A stretch of 64,000 nucleotides of DNA, taken from positions 13,409,911 to 13,473,910 of the forward strand of contig JAAONU010000004.1 of the NCBI GenBank assembly GCA_012932295.1, written 5' to 3'. Made by a program: the position numbers and the translations under genes. Positions 1 to 11,563 of the stretch are shown piece after piece. The stretch's first letter is position 1. Every line of letters begins with the position of its first letter. Source of the stretch: Cyclina sinensis. Its lineage: Eukaryota; Mollusca; Bivalvia; Venerida; Veneridae. Below the pieces are notes generated by a model. That model was not told the origin of the DNA and did no database searches. It saw only the letters and a list, made by a program, of their open reading frames with translations.

Positions 1-290
1 CAAGAAGTTTCTACACAAACATAAGAATATCCATTAACACAAGAACTTAAAGCATGACTCTGAATCTTGTACTTATAAAGAACATTCATATTCACCCAGG
101 ATGAATATACCGAAAACACAAAAAAATATGTACTCATAACAAGACATCTATACACAAACAAAATATTTTCACTCACATGAGAATATGCATTTCACAAGAC
201 TTAGTATTTACACAATGATTTTGTACTAACACAAGAATTTTATACTTACAAAGGAAGTTGTGCTCACAAAAGCATGAATTTTGTACTCAC

Positions 291-3200
291 CTTCTCAGCA
301 TATTTTAAGGCAATCTGCTGTATTTCTTCTGACTGCATACCGACAATGGAGCCCACAGTGCTGGCTGTTAGCTTACCCTGGTAAATAGAGAATAGTTTTC
401 TGCTTTACAAAACTTCTTTTGAAAATAAACAAGAGTGTCAAGAGGGCCAAAATTGCTCAACTTAGAACAAAATCTCACAAGAAATATGCTTTTACATTTT
501 CCATGTGTATCCACAAAAACATGCAACCTTTGAACTGGGCAATTGAAAACCCAATGTTAGTAAGGTCCTACTAGACAATACAAAAGCTCTAGGCCCCTAC
601 ATTTCAGACAAGTAAACATTTTAAGCATTTTTCATATAACACTTTGCGAAACAGTGACCCCTTGGTGAGGCCAAATAATGAACCAAGGACTGGATTTTAG
701 CAATCTTTTCACAGGTCCTACAGGTTATATTTTAGGACTCTGTGCCTTGAGGTTGAAGTAACAATTTTTTGGAAGATCTTCCAACATATCTCTGTTAAAA
801 AAAAGTGATACCTAGAGACTAGCCAATAATGACACACATGAATTTAGAATTTATTGTTACAGTCCACTAAATAATGCAACATACCAAAATCAAGGTCAAC
901 ACCTTGTGGTTTCTGACAAGAAATTTTGTAGTATTTTACAATTTATTCATATGCAAACAAGTTACCTCTTGGGGGTGGGGCAATAATGACTTCAAGGGCA
1001 TCAGTTAGGCAATCTTTGAAAAGGTCCAGTCGATAATACCTTGAACCAGATTTCAGGACTCTAGACCTTGCGCTTTCAGACAAAAGGATTTTTGCTGATT
1101 TTACAATATATCGTAAGTAAAACAAGTGACCACTGGGGCAAGGACAGTAATGTACCCAGGGGGCATGGCTTTATTAAACGTTGTAAAAGTCCACTACAAT
1201 ATTTTCAGACAAAATTTCAGGGCTCTAGGCCTTGTGGTTTTAGTAAAGAAGATTTTCAAAGTCTTTTTTTCCTGCAGGGATGATGGCCAAAGACCCATAA
1301 CAAAAGCTCACCTTAAGCAACTTGTGCCCAGGTAAGTAAAAAGACTAACCTCTCTTTACAAAGATAATTACAAAACAACCTACCTCTTGTAAACCCATAG
1401 CAGACATACCACTCATCAACATGTTTATCCGCTTCTGAAATCACATACACTTTTAGTATTAAAGAACATGACCAGAAATTTACAGACAGTGGCTCTTACC
1501 AACCACACAGACAGATTTCTACATTCTTTCAGACTGTACACAATATAAAAATGTCAGAAATACAAATGTTCACACTTACATTTATTTATTAGAGTTTATT
1601 TATAATTAGTAATGGTTGCCCATTTCACTGATGCATCATGCAGAGTAAAGTTATATTAAGTTGTTTAGGACAGTGCAAGATACAGAAAGCAACCCATTTA
1701 TAAAGACAACTGGTTCTTTTTCCCTGCACAGTGTATAGCACTTATACATGGAACCTTGCTTTAAAGTTTCTTCTGAAAAACATGTTAATGAGGAGCAGGG
1801 ATTCAAACTTATAAACTCTTAATCTAAGTGCATCATGTCATCACTGGACCACTGATCACACTTCGCTTGCTGATTTATTGTTTATTACTGAAACATCAAG
1901 ACTTGAAAATATATTCTAAAGAAAAAAAAATGTCCTAAAAATAGACCAAATATAAGTAGAAAAGGGGCATTTCCTCTGTAAATTTTATCAAAACCAATGG
2001 TATCAACAATATGCAAGACCATTCTGGTACCAATGAATGTACTGATGGCCAAACCGTCTCCAGTATACCACTTAGCTTAATCGTTAAAAAAAAATTCAAG
2101 CACAAATGGTTTGAATAATCTTCAAATTTATGGCCTTTTTAACAACCTAGGCAAAAATGGATTTTTAAAAGGACACAAACATTATGCTAACCTCTTCTTC
2201 TGCCTGTATCTCTTCCAGAGTTTTCTCCCCTTCTTCCCCACCAATTCCTGCTGCCGCTGCTTTCTTTTTAGCTGCCTTCTCTTCATCCTATTGAAAAATT
2301 CAAAACTTTATATATTTCTTTTATTATGAAATAAAACAACTTAAGAATCTGTCTGTGGTAAGATGAGATTTGAACATTTCATTATGGATGAGCCAAAATT
2401 AACATACTGAGTTTTAGTTTAAGATAAAATGTTGTGGTTTTAATATTTTATTAGAAAAAGGCAAGAGAGAGATGAAAATCTAATGAAATTTCTTTGAATT
2501 CTGGGATTCATATTTCACTAAAACATTCATATTATTGGTCAAAAATTTTAGCAAATTTTACATCAATCATAAATGTACATTTATGTTCTACCTGCTTTAA
2601 GAAATTATTAGACCAAATAGGAGACCATGATGACAGTGCATTACTCAACTAATCATTCAAAACCATTAAAGCAATAATAAAAATCAAGGTATTTTGCTTT
2701 CAAGATCTTTTACATTTTTACTCATGAAAACGTTTGAACCTCACAGTTCATTTTGATACAGTCATTCATAGCAACCAGTACCTTTTTAAAGGCACCAGTA
2801 CATCGTTTTTCTTCCACTATTTGAGGCTTGAAGAGAGAGTTATTTAAATGGAGGACTATATAATGTTTTTAGAATATTAGTGTATGTAGGCAGTTCTCTA
2901 AGTGTTGTTTTTCACTAATTTTAAAACTGCAATGCATATCCAGAGACACAGACAGATGTTATCTATGTCTCTGGCATACCATACATGACATTATTTATTC
3001 TACTGTTGATAACAAAAGGAAAAAGATGCTGAGTCAGTAAATGAAATGTTTATATTCATGCAGAAAAGCTTAAGATATCCAAGAAAATCAAAAATTCCAA
3101 ATACTGACCTGTTCTTTTTGGTCAGTTTTACTGAAGCCATATCTTCGGCCATATTCGAGAAGAGTAGACTGGACCCTAGTCTCTTCATCTCTCAACTTGT

Positions 3201-6200
3201 CAACATCATGTCGCCTGTATTTTCTTTCAGGTTTGTATGAGGACTGAAAATAATGGTAACAGAAATGGTTTGTGGGCACTTAAAACATTTATTTTATCTT
3301 AAACTATTTCTCAGTGAATTTCAATAACAATAAAACACAATGACTAGCTCTAGCTAAGTGACACCATGAAACAGAAATTAGTAGGCAAATACTCGATTTC
3401 ACATAAAAAAACATGTCATCTAAAAATAATTTTACCAGAAATTGTGGAAACCACTGTAATTTTTAATCCTTTTCTGAAATTTTAGTAGCCAAAGGCTATT
3501 TTGGGTTTGGGACAGCTATTATAGCATTAAATTTCACTGATATTACATAAAGTACTGGTACATGTTTACCTTCACTGATATAACATGAAGTACTGGTACA
3601 TGCTTACATGTACCTTCACATGATTCTACATGAAGTACTGGTACATGCTTACCTTCACATGATTCTACATAAAGTACTGGTGCATGCTTACCTTCACACG
3701 ATCCTACATAAAGTACTGGTACATGCTTACCTTCACATGATTCTACATAAAGTACTGGTACATGCTTACCTTCACATGATTCTACATAAATTACTGGTGC
3801 ATGCTTACCTTCACTGATATAACATGAAGTACTGGTACATGCTTACCTTCACATGATTCTACATAAAGTACTGGTGCAAAAAGGACTGGTACATGCTTAC
3901 CTTCACATGGTTCTACATAAAGTACAGGTGCATCCTTACCTTCACATGATTCTACATAAAGTACTGGTCAGGGTTGCCAGCACTTTGGTGAAATAAAATT
4001 CCCTGACTTTTCCCTGACTTTTCACTGACCAATTCATGTTTTTCACTGACCAAAATCGTCAAACACATAAACGGCCTCCTGACCTCCCCTATAGCCATCC
4101 AATCCTCCCATTATATTTTTTGCATGTAAACTTGTATTTATTTTCCAAAATATAAAACATCTACATCAAAGTAATGATTCAAACATTGTGTTCTACTATT
4201 CTTAACTATTTCTATTCAAACACAGTGTGACTGTTGGTCAGTGAAACATGTGAAACATATGACATGAAGGCAAGGGTTGCAAAGCCTTTCAGTCTTTAGG
4301 CTGAATGATGTTCTAAGGTAAATAATGGGTATTATAATCACTAAGTTAACATATAATGCTTCTTAATATCACAGTTTACTGTTATTTGAATTTAATGCTT
4401 AACTGTGAGAGTGATAAAGTCAAATATTAAATGCCTAAAGACTGCCATAGCCAAGTAAGACCTTCAATGCATATATTTTTCGACCTTTGAAATAATTTTT
4501 CCCTGACTTTTCACTGACTTTTCAGGATTTTCATTTTTCACTGACCAAATTTCAAAATTCCCTGACAATTCCCTGACCTTGAAAAAATACCCAATTTCCC
4601 TGACTTTTCAAGTCCGCTGGCAACCCTGCTGGTACATGCTTACCTTCACATGATTCTACATAAAGAACTGGTACAAAAAGGACTGGTGCATGCTTATCTT
4701 CACATGATTCTACATAAAGTACTGGTGCATGCTTACCTTCAAATGATTCTACATAACGTACTGGTACATGCTTACCTTCACATGATTCTACATAAATACT
4801 GGTATAAAAAGTATTGATACATGCTTACCTTCACATCCTTCACAGTGTCAGTAGCTTTATCCTTCATTAATAGAAAAGTTTTGTCCTGAAAAATAATGGC
4901 GGAAATTTTATTCTTCTTTAAGACAAGAGCACAATGATAGCCATTATTGTTCATAAGTGTTAAATTAGGCTTCAAGAAATGATAAGCTGACTGCCCCTAT
5001 AATTGCTTTATCAACCCTATATTTATGCCTCTGATCTTCATACTTCACTTATCCAGGCTATCCTCTCTTTCCAGATCTTTAAGGACATCAATTTTGAAAT
5101 CAAAGAAAAAAATCGTAATGTGGAGGGAAAAGTTATGATTAAAAGTTTAATGGAAACAACTTCTTTATTTTGGCAATTTTCAAAGTGTTTGACAAATTAT
5201 CTTTTTATGAATACTCTCCAAAAATCTTCTTTGAAGATATCCAATAACAAGAAATGTCACTGTAAGATGACAATGGCCCCTGAAGTGGTGCTCTGACTTT
5301 GGGCTGGAGTCCAGTCATTCAAGGGTCAATGTCAAATAAATATAGGTCAGTGGGAAGGTCTTGTCCACAGATGTATTGTGTCCAAGTATGAGTAAATCAA
5401 CTTTCTAATAAGGAGATTATGGCCAATGTTAAAGTTTTTGGACAATTGAATCTTCAAGGTAAAGGTCATTCAGGGGTCAAAGTCAAATACAAACTAGTCT
5501 GTGGGAAGGTCTTATCCAAAGGGGTGTTGTGTCCAAGTATGAAGTAAATCCACTTTCTAATAAAGAAGTTATGGTAAATGTTAAAGTTTTTCGATAATTG
5601 GATCTCAAGGTAAAGGTCATTCAGGGGTCAAGGTCAAATAAATATAGGTCAGTGGGAAGGTCTTGTCCAAAGGGATATTGTTTCCAGTATGAAGTAAATC
5701 CACTTACTAAAAAAGGAAGTTATGGTCAATGTTAAAGTTTTCGAACAGACTGATGGATGGACTGACAGTTCAAAAAGTTAATAAATGTACAATAAAAAAA
5801 TGTGACAAACCTCTGGTGTGGAATGATTCTTGTTAAACTGTGACACTGAGAAGTTCCTGATGTAATCTCCAAGTTCCTCTCGAGTTTCTATTGCACGTTT
5901 CACCAACCACTGCAGTAAAATAAAACCATATGAAATACATAATATTTTGAGTGCACAGTTTGATCATGCCCCTGATTTAAATATGTCCTATGTTCCTGTT
6001 TAAAGGCTTCTTCTAATAAATCCTCTCTCTTTTTTTGCACCATAAAAGATGCAAAGCCTTACTTAACTGTTTGAGTATCAATTCCAATAAATTTCAAATT
6101 TAACACTTCCATAAATGAAAATGTGTTCATTTGAAATCAAAAACATTTTATGCATTTTTCTTGAAGAAATTCAGAATTTTACTGGATAAAATTTGTCACA

Positions 6201-9200
6201 CCTGAAGGTGTGTCTTTTGTTTCATACAAACTGTTCTTCAAGAAGTGAAAACAGCCCTTTGCAGACTATAATGTTTTTATTATCTATAAAAACAAGAGCT
6301 CCGCGGAGCAACACCAGCGCTCATCTGTTTTACATGTCGACAATGGGGGCCAGAGTTATGGTTCTTGTGCACTACTCCTGAAGGAGGTCTATATACCTCT
6401 GACATTTCATGATGTTGATATTGTTCATATTGATACCTTTGATCATTCCACTTAATAAGCAATTTGACAAAAATTGTAAGTTCAAAAGGGGCATAACTCC
6501 AAAAATATAGCTTTCAGAATAATGCCCCTTGTGTTACAAACTGCCTCTTGTCATGATAAGCACGCAGTCCAAGTTTCATATTGCTATCTTTGATAGTTTT
6601 GATATCATTCAACTTAATAAGCCATTTTGACAAAAACTGTAAGTTAAAAAGGGGCATAACTCCAAAAATATAGCTTTCAGAATAATGCCCCTTGTGTTAC
6701 AAATGTCTCTTCTCATGATAAGCAAGCATTCAAAGTTTCATATTGATACCATAATTGACTGAGTAATGGGCTACATTAAAGTTTTTGCACAACGATGACG
6801 CCACTGCAGCAATCATAATAGCTCGACTTTTTCTTCGAAACAGATGAGCTAAAAATGTCTGCTATAATGTGGGCAGTCACATGAAATATATGCTCACCTG
6901 TACAACAGGGTAAATATGAATGAAATCTAGACCCTGTATTTGATGGGGCTCTAATCTATGTGGACACTTCATCCTGGGCAACACGCCAACAATCTTCTCT
7001 GTCAGTGCACTGCAAAGTGGAAATTATCGTTTTTTCTATTAAACAAAAACATATTGTCAGTTCACAGAACTGTATTCTATTTATAACTCCATGTCCATGA
7101 GTTGAACTAAAAGCAGCATTTTTTCCTAATCTTGTGAACAAGTGTAGTAATGATAATTTACTGTACCAATTTCCATTTTTCAGATTTCTATTTACACTGC
7201 CTTATTTAGAGGAATAATTTTTCCTAAACATAATAAGTTTTATAGCTTATGACAGAGTATGACTGCTTGTTACAAGTTATTCCATTTCAAGTGCATGTTA
7301 AGGGCCTCACCTACATTCATACCACCTGTTTCAGGTACATGTACGAAGTATCATGACTTTATGCATTATGTATACATACATTTTCTGACCAATCGTGGAA
7401 TTCTCTTGGAACAATAGGTCCACATCAATATCAACATTACATGTTGTTATACACCAGGTCATCCCACCAACAACCTTGAAAACAAAAATATTCTGCCATC
7501 ACTTGCTGACAGTACCAAAGATATCCATCATCATTATTTTCCTCATCCTTGTGACAGCAGATATAATTCAAAATTGAATAATGATTCTTCTTATATTTAT
7601 TGATATAGCTATGATTAAGATTTCACTTCTTTGCATGGTTAAATCAGCATCTTCAATTTTTCTTGAAACAAACTTTAAGTGTACTAAGGCCTGCTATGTG
7701 AACAGTTTGTCCAAACATCACTAACTGTTACTTTCAAATGTACATTGATCTACTTTATTGTAGGTCAACTAAATGAAACAATAACTGCCATACTGGGAAA
7801 TCCCATCGATACAGGAAAATTAATTTAGTTTCTCAATGAAATAGTAGCACCTAGCAAATTTAGTACCATATGTGAACAAACTGTAAAACATTTTCAGTAT
7901 TCACACAAGCACGCCTAACATGCTTGCTGTATATTCTCACCATCATTACTACCTTAACTTTCAAAAACTTCACTGGTAGAAACTGCCATGCAGATACATT
8001 TATATTCTAGTGCTAAAAGAAACAATTCAATGAAATTTGGAACCACTCAGTCCTCATCCTGCATTATTTCTACAATGGACTTGTCCATTATACCAAAACG
8101 GGAAGACCCATTTATCACTAACAGGGGTATTTACTGAAAACTGAACCTTTTAACAGTGAACAGAGTAAAGTACTTAGGTTTCAGAAGGCATGGGTGCTTC
8201 TACTGGTCAATTGTCTGAACTGGTCATAAAGGCAAAAGTTATTTATCACTCTTATCTCTGAAGTTGAACCTAATTTTACTACCATCAGTATTGTGACATT
8301 AAATATATATTTGTACAATGAAAACAATAAACATGTGCATAAGAATATATTGAACTTGCTAACCTTATCAAAAGGAGACAATCCCTTAATTCTTGCCCTG
8401 AAGTAACCAGCCGCCAAAAGAAGTTTAATTGTTTGAGACAACTTCACATTTTGTTCTTCATCTTCTCGCACATCAAACTGTAAACAAGAAAAGCTTATCT
8501 TAAGATATTTCAAAAATCCATTCTGGTCACTGTCAACAGTATATAGAAGAATTCTTTACAGCCAATGCTCAGTATCACTGAGACATCAGCAAACTTGTGT
8601 ACCTTTGCAAAAGTGAAAACATCACCACTCCTTAGATATTCACAGATGCTAGGGTGTGGCTGAAGACAGATAAGAAATACAAAGATGTCCAGATGTGATA
8701 CTGAGAATACTAGATAATTTTTTTACTATAAACTAAGTAAACTCAATAAAACTCAGTAAACTCCTGCCTGTAAACACTCTTGAGTTGGATTAGCAGTATT
8801 CAGAGAAAATGGATAAATATAAAAAGCTGGTTAACTTGTACCTAATTCAACTCATAAATTAGTGAACTCATACCATAATTAGTCAAACATGTTGACTCAT
8901 ATTGATTTTTTTCTTCATATGAGTTAGCCAATACAGTTATGTCACGAGCTAACTTGGGTACAGATGTTTTGATAGTTTATTATCAATTTCCATGGCAACT
9001 GATATGGACACCATTTCTATCAAAGAAGCTAAAGAGACCTTGATTATATGTCTATGTCCCCGCAAGGGGTTTGACATTACTGGAAGATAGATAGATTAGC
9101 TTAATGAGCTAAAAAATATCCCCAGAAAACGTAGATATTGAAAACTCAACTGGACAATTGTCGATGTTGCGCTCTGAAATTAATAACCCTTAAAAAATCT

Positions 9201-9330
9201 AGAATTAAAGAGAAGTTGTAAGGATAACTACTTCTACTTCATTTCCATCTGCGTCAAGTTGTGCGCTGGTTCGCACTGAACCACTTCTTCTTTTTCCTGC
9301 AAACAAACTCCCACTTGCACCAGTCGCCAT
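291..9330 (-). CDS. CCDC93: CCDC93, N-terminal half, ten exons, partial
   Basis: Exons in transcript order: 9330-9232, 8477-8364, 7474-7380, 7009-6898, 5909-5811, 4885-4829, 3243-3109, 2287-2192, 1434-1384, 377-291. All junctions are GT-AG and the phases agree (0 throughout, except phase 2 between exons 3 and 4), giving about 315 residues. Motifs match vertebrate CCDC93 along the whole length: [20 protein letters not shown] (exon 2), [12 protein letters not shown] (exon 3), [20 protein letters not shown] (exon 4), [12 protein letters not shown] (exon 5), [12 protein letters not shown] (exon 7) and LTAST..IVG...EIQQIA.KYAEK (exon 10). In this family the N-terminal globular domain is followed by coiled coils; human CCDC93 is about 630 residues, so the coiled-coil half lies beyond base 1. 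The family protein pairs with CCDC22 and COMMD proteins in the endosomal CCC/Commander complex, which recycles membrane receptors. The start is the only ATG before [20 protein letters not shown]. The exon 1 donor (GAA|GTAGTT) is less certain, because an in-frame alternative lies 6 bases upstream. Identity is recognised from memory of the family, not a search. Confidence 0.93.
385..1380. repeat. Decayed dispersed-repeat fragments in a CCDC93 intron
   Basis: From about 590 to 1330 the intron carries degenerate copies of the family seen clearly at 19198-20132 and 53810-54550. Phrases such as 'taggtcctactagacaat', 'gctctaggcc', 'ccttgtggttt' and 'gacaagaagatttt' recur with substitutions. Short open frames here (for example 943-1125, 1068-1283) are by-products of the repeat. 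Confidence 0.6.
1435..2191. other. CCDC93 intron, no feature seen
   Basis: AT-rich intron sequence between two CCDC93 exons. No repeat unit, RNA gene or convincing coding segment was seen on either strand. Confidence 0.6.
2288..3108. other. CCDC93 intron, no feature seen
   Basis: AT-rich intron between the exons at 2287 and 3109, without recognisable repeats or coding segments. Confidence 0.6.
3541..4840 (-). repeat. 39-bp minisatellite copying the CCDC93 exon 6 splice donor
   Basis: About fifteen units of roughly 39 bp fill 3541-3968 and 4629-4840, interrupted by a transposon at 3969-4628. On the CCDC93 strand each unit reads approximately ATGTGAAG|GTAAGCATG, then ACCAGTACTTTATGTAGAATC. 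The first unit overlaps the true end of exon 6 (GATGTGAAG|GTAAGCATG, junction at 4829/4828), so each later unit carries the last eight exon bases and a donor-like GTAAGC. Some units vary, for example ATAAGC. A few contain an extra 'aaaaaggactggt' segment. Readthrough past the true donor soon meets stops. Confidence 0.9.
3969..4628. mobile_element. 660-bp non-autonomous DNA transposon inside the minisatellite
   Basis: The element starts CAGGGTTGCCAGC and ends GCTGGCAACCCTG, a perfect 13-bp terminal inverted repeat. The flanks are CTGGT (3964-3968) and CTGGT (4629-4633). The intact satellite unit reads AGTACTGGTACATGC, so CTGGT is a true 5-bp target duplication. Both inner ends are rich in direct 'CCCTGACTTTTCACTGAC' motifs. 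There is no coding capacity. The superfamily is not certain. Confidence 0.85.
5290..5790. repeat. Tandem array, three ~160-bp units
   Basis: About three units share 'ggtcagtgggaaggtcttgt', 'gtccaagtatgaagtaaatc' and 'agttatgg..aatgttaaag'. Each contains AAAGGTCATTCAGGGGTCAA-like sequence. The array ends in 'cagactgatggatggactgacag', the kind of simple tail seen on other elements here. A related array lies at 57560-58010. It sits in a CCDC93 intron. Confidence 0.75.
6288..6855. mobile_element. Helitron-like element with two-unit tandem core
   Basis: The head is AACAAGAGCTCCGCGGAGC, containing the palindrome GCTCCGCGGAGC. The core has two roughly 170-bp units, including 'aaaggggcataactccaaaa' and 'gccccttgtgttacaaa'. 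The tail has a hairpin-like 'agctcgactttttcttcgaa' and finishes 'gatgagctaaaaa'. The hairpin-at-each-end layout ending in CTAA resembles Helitron-derived bivalve elements. The class is inferred. Confidence 0.55.
7475..8363. other. CCDC93 intron, no feature seen
   Basis: AT-rich intron between exons 3 and 2. The open frame overlapping its upper part (8181-8513) is simply exon 2 plus readthrough. Confidence 0.6.
8603..8659 (-). CDS. Possible in-frame cassette exon of CCDC93
   Basis: Between coding exons 1 and 2, both phase 0 at the junction, lies a 57-base open segment with a strong pyrimidine-rich acceptor (TTTCTTATCTGTCTTCAG) and a usable donor (GCAAAG|GTACAC). It would encode [19 protein letters not shown], nineteen residues with no stop and no change of frame. 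I do not recall this segment in vertebrate CCDC93. It could be an optional exon, a lineage-specific exon or chance. Confidence 0.35.
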
Positions 9331-9339
9331 TTTGAACAA

Positions 9340-9348
9340 GTCACATGA
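9340..9348. promoter_or_regulatory. TCACATGA E-box-like motif upstream of the CCDC93 start
   Basis: GTCACATGA lies ten bases upstream of the CCDC93 ATG, just outside the transposon target duplication. The same palindrome-type motif, GTCATGTGAC, lies on the INSIG side of the spacer (12534-12543). TCACATGA is an MITF/TFE-type bHLH-Zip core. Binding is untested; a short motif like this also occurs by chance. Confidence 0.25.
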
Positions 9349-9539
9349 TTTTGTTGGTTGACAGACGTTTCACCCCCCATGACTTTTTCTCCCAAGATGT
9401 TTCCTCCTAAGACATTTCATCCCCAAATGGGTATGAAAAATCTTTACTTATTTAGACTTTTCGCCCCAAAACATAGTTATTATAACTTTTCAAAATAACA
9501 TAAGATATCATAATTTTAATTAAAAGTTATAGAAATAAC

Positions 9540-9579
9540 CAGAGACGTATATATTACATATGTAATATATACGTCTCTG
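9540..9579. repeat. Perfect 40-bp palindrome flanked by 7-bp direct repeats
   Basis: CAGAGACGTATATATTACAT is followed directly by its exact reverse complement with no loop. AAATAAC flanks it on both sides (9533-9539 and 9580-9586), which looks like a target duplication. It sits inside the 2.9-kb element. Confidence 0.9.
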
Positions 9580-9696
9580 AAATAACTATTTAATATAAAA
9601 CAGCATGTGTAAATTATTTATATGCAAGTTATGTATCCATGCATACTTTTATTTTACTTCAACTTAATACTCATTTTAAAACAATATATAGAGGAT

Positions 9697-9842
9697 ATTC
9701 AAGTTTTTTCTATAAATACGGGATTTATTTTCATCGAGGGGTATGAAAATAAATATTTCACGAGTGGCGATCCACGAGTGTAATATGATAATTTCGATAC
9801 CACGAGATGAAAATAAATCCTGTATTTATAGAAAAAATGAAT
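9697..9842. mobile_element. Foldback/MITE-like hairpin element
   Basis: Arms of about 40 bases are inverted: TTTTTTCTATAAATAC followed by GGATTTATTTTCATC on the left, and GATGAAAATAAATCC followed by GTATTTATAGAAAAAA on the right. The loop of roughly 65 bases contains 'tttcacgagtgg' and 'ccacgagtg'. No coding potential. It is nested in the 2.9-kb element. Confidence 0.8.
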
Positions 9843-10449
9843 TTTCTCTTCATTATATACTTTATCTCTTTTTTGACCTTGCAATTCGAATGAATTCCCA
9901 TTTAATTTTGTGTATTGGCTGAATTTAGAAGAAAGTAATCCGGCAAGACACCAGTGAAAATACGCAAAACATGTTTCACTGCAGAGAAAAATAAATTTTT
10001 ACAGTGAAAGCACGAAAAACGAAAATACGCATTTTATTTTATCAATATTTCTCAATACTTCATTTATAAGTATATAAAATATAAGTTATATTTTATTAAA
10101 TAAATTATAATCACTTAACAGATTATCAACAATAAGTTTAGTAAAATTTGAAGTGATTTGAATAAAAGTTTAAGTTTTAATAAATCATTATATTTTTTTT
10201 TAATGCAGTAAATTTGCATAGAATGCAAAAAGGATGTACATCCAAGACAGAATGAGACTTGTGATAGATATCAGCAAATACAACACCGGTAGGCTTTATT
10301 ATCAAATAATATCAAATATCAAATAATAAAATTATTTTGTCATGCTTAAATAATTAAAATCTGCACATCATCAATTCATATCAGAAAATTACTTATATGT
10401 TTTTAAAATTTTGCAAGCTAAAAGACACTTCGAACTAAAGTAAACTCTA

Positions 10450-11563
10450 AGCTTAAATTTTTGTACAGACATTGTAAAAGTTTATCATTTAACTATAGAA
10501 AATTATTGTGTTCTGCTTTAATTCTGTGCCGTTTTGATTTTTCCTGCTTATCTTGGTATCAAAGTCTGAATAAAAACCTGAAAAAGATATTACAAGTTTC
10601 TCAAAATAAAGTTAATAGATTTATTAGAGAATACCATCCTAGAACCAGCTTTACACTTTCAGATTTATTGATGTGAACATGTTAAATATTGAGAATAGAG
10701 TAAAACAACTAAGACTGAATCATATGCATAAAATATTTTATAACAAATGTCGGGATTTATGTATAAACATTTTGTCCGTGTATCTGACCTACATAAAAAT
10801 TGTACTAGATCGAATAAGTTTAATTTTTCTGTCCCAAATTGTAATAGTGCAGGTACTGAAAAATTCTTTTTCAAAATACTGTTAAATGTTTTAAAAAGTC
10901 ATCTTTATATAAAACGGAAGTTAAAAATTTTCTTGTATCAAATTGGAGCTTAAAATCTGAAGATTGTTTTTTGTAATATTGAATTATTTGTGTTAGTCTG
11001 ACAACAGTCTTACAGGTGTCTATATTTAGTATATTTTGTATTCTAATTATAAAGTGTATCTCCGGTTCCACCTTGTTTCCCTTTGGTTAAATGGACCCCA
11101 TTGGAAATAAGCCTTCGGGCTTAATGGCCCATACTTGTAACCATAAGTCACACTTATCTATTCTATTTTATTTGGTCCTATGTTTTTTTTTTTTTTTAAT
11201 TTAATCTATTTTGGTACACACGTAAATGTTCTTACACCAATTGTTAAAACTACAAACTACAAATACAAAGTAGACAGAATTGAACTGGAAATATGCTCAC
11301 TACCTATAGTCATTTTAGCTGATTCCTTTAGAATATAAATGTAAAAATTCATCATAGTTTAACTGTATTAAGTTACACTTTAATATATGTTTATTGATAT
11401 GTAAATTGTATAACAATTTAGTATTTTAATTGTTATGTGAACAAGTCTTAACCAAAGTGCAGAATTTATTTATTTTTATACATAATATATATTTTGTTAT
11501 AATTTTATTTATGTAACCAATGTGATCTATAAAGTTGCAAAATAAAATTGAATTGAATTGAAC
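10450..11563 (+). pseudogene. 5'-truncated non-LTR retrotransposon (LINE) fragment
   Basis: Conceptual translation gives the end of a reverse-transcriptase protein of the type RKLLCSALI.CRFDFSCLSWY (10490-10560), then LKKILQVSQNKVNRFI, PRTSF and NRVKQLRLNHMHKIFY, followed by a region resembling RTRSNKFNFSVPNCNSAGT. The frame is broken by a stop and shift near 10673 and by more shifts downstream, so the copy is dead. A probable 3' UTR follows, with the small hairpin AAGCCTTCGGGCTT (11108-11121). The copy ends in AATTGAATTGAATTG (11546-11560), the short tandem tail typical of LINEs. Only the last part of the element is present. Clade not assigned. Confidence 0.8.

Noticed and set aside
3608..3817. 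Repetitive open frame on the plus strand ([13 protein letters not shown] repeats)
   Set aside because: It is the 39-bp minisatellite read through; 39 is a multiple of three, so a frame stays open by chance.
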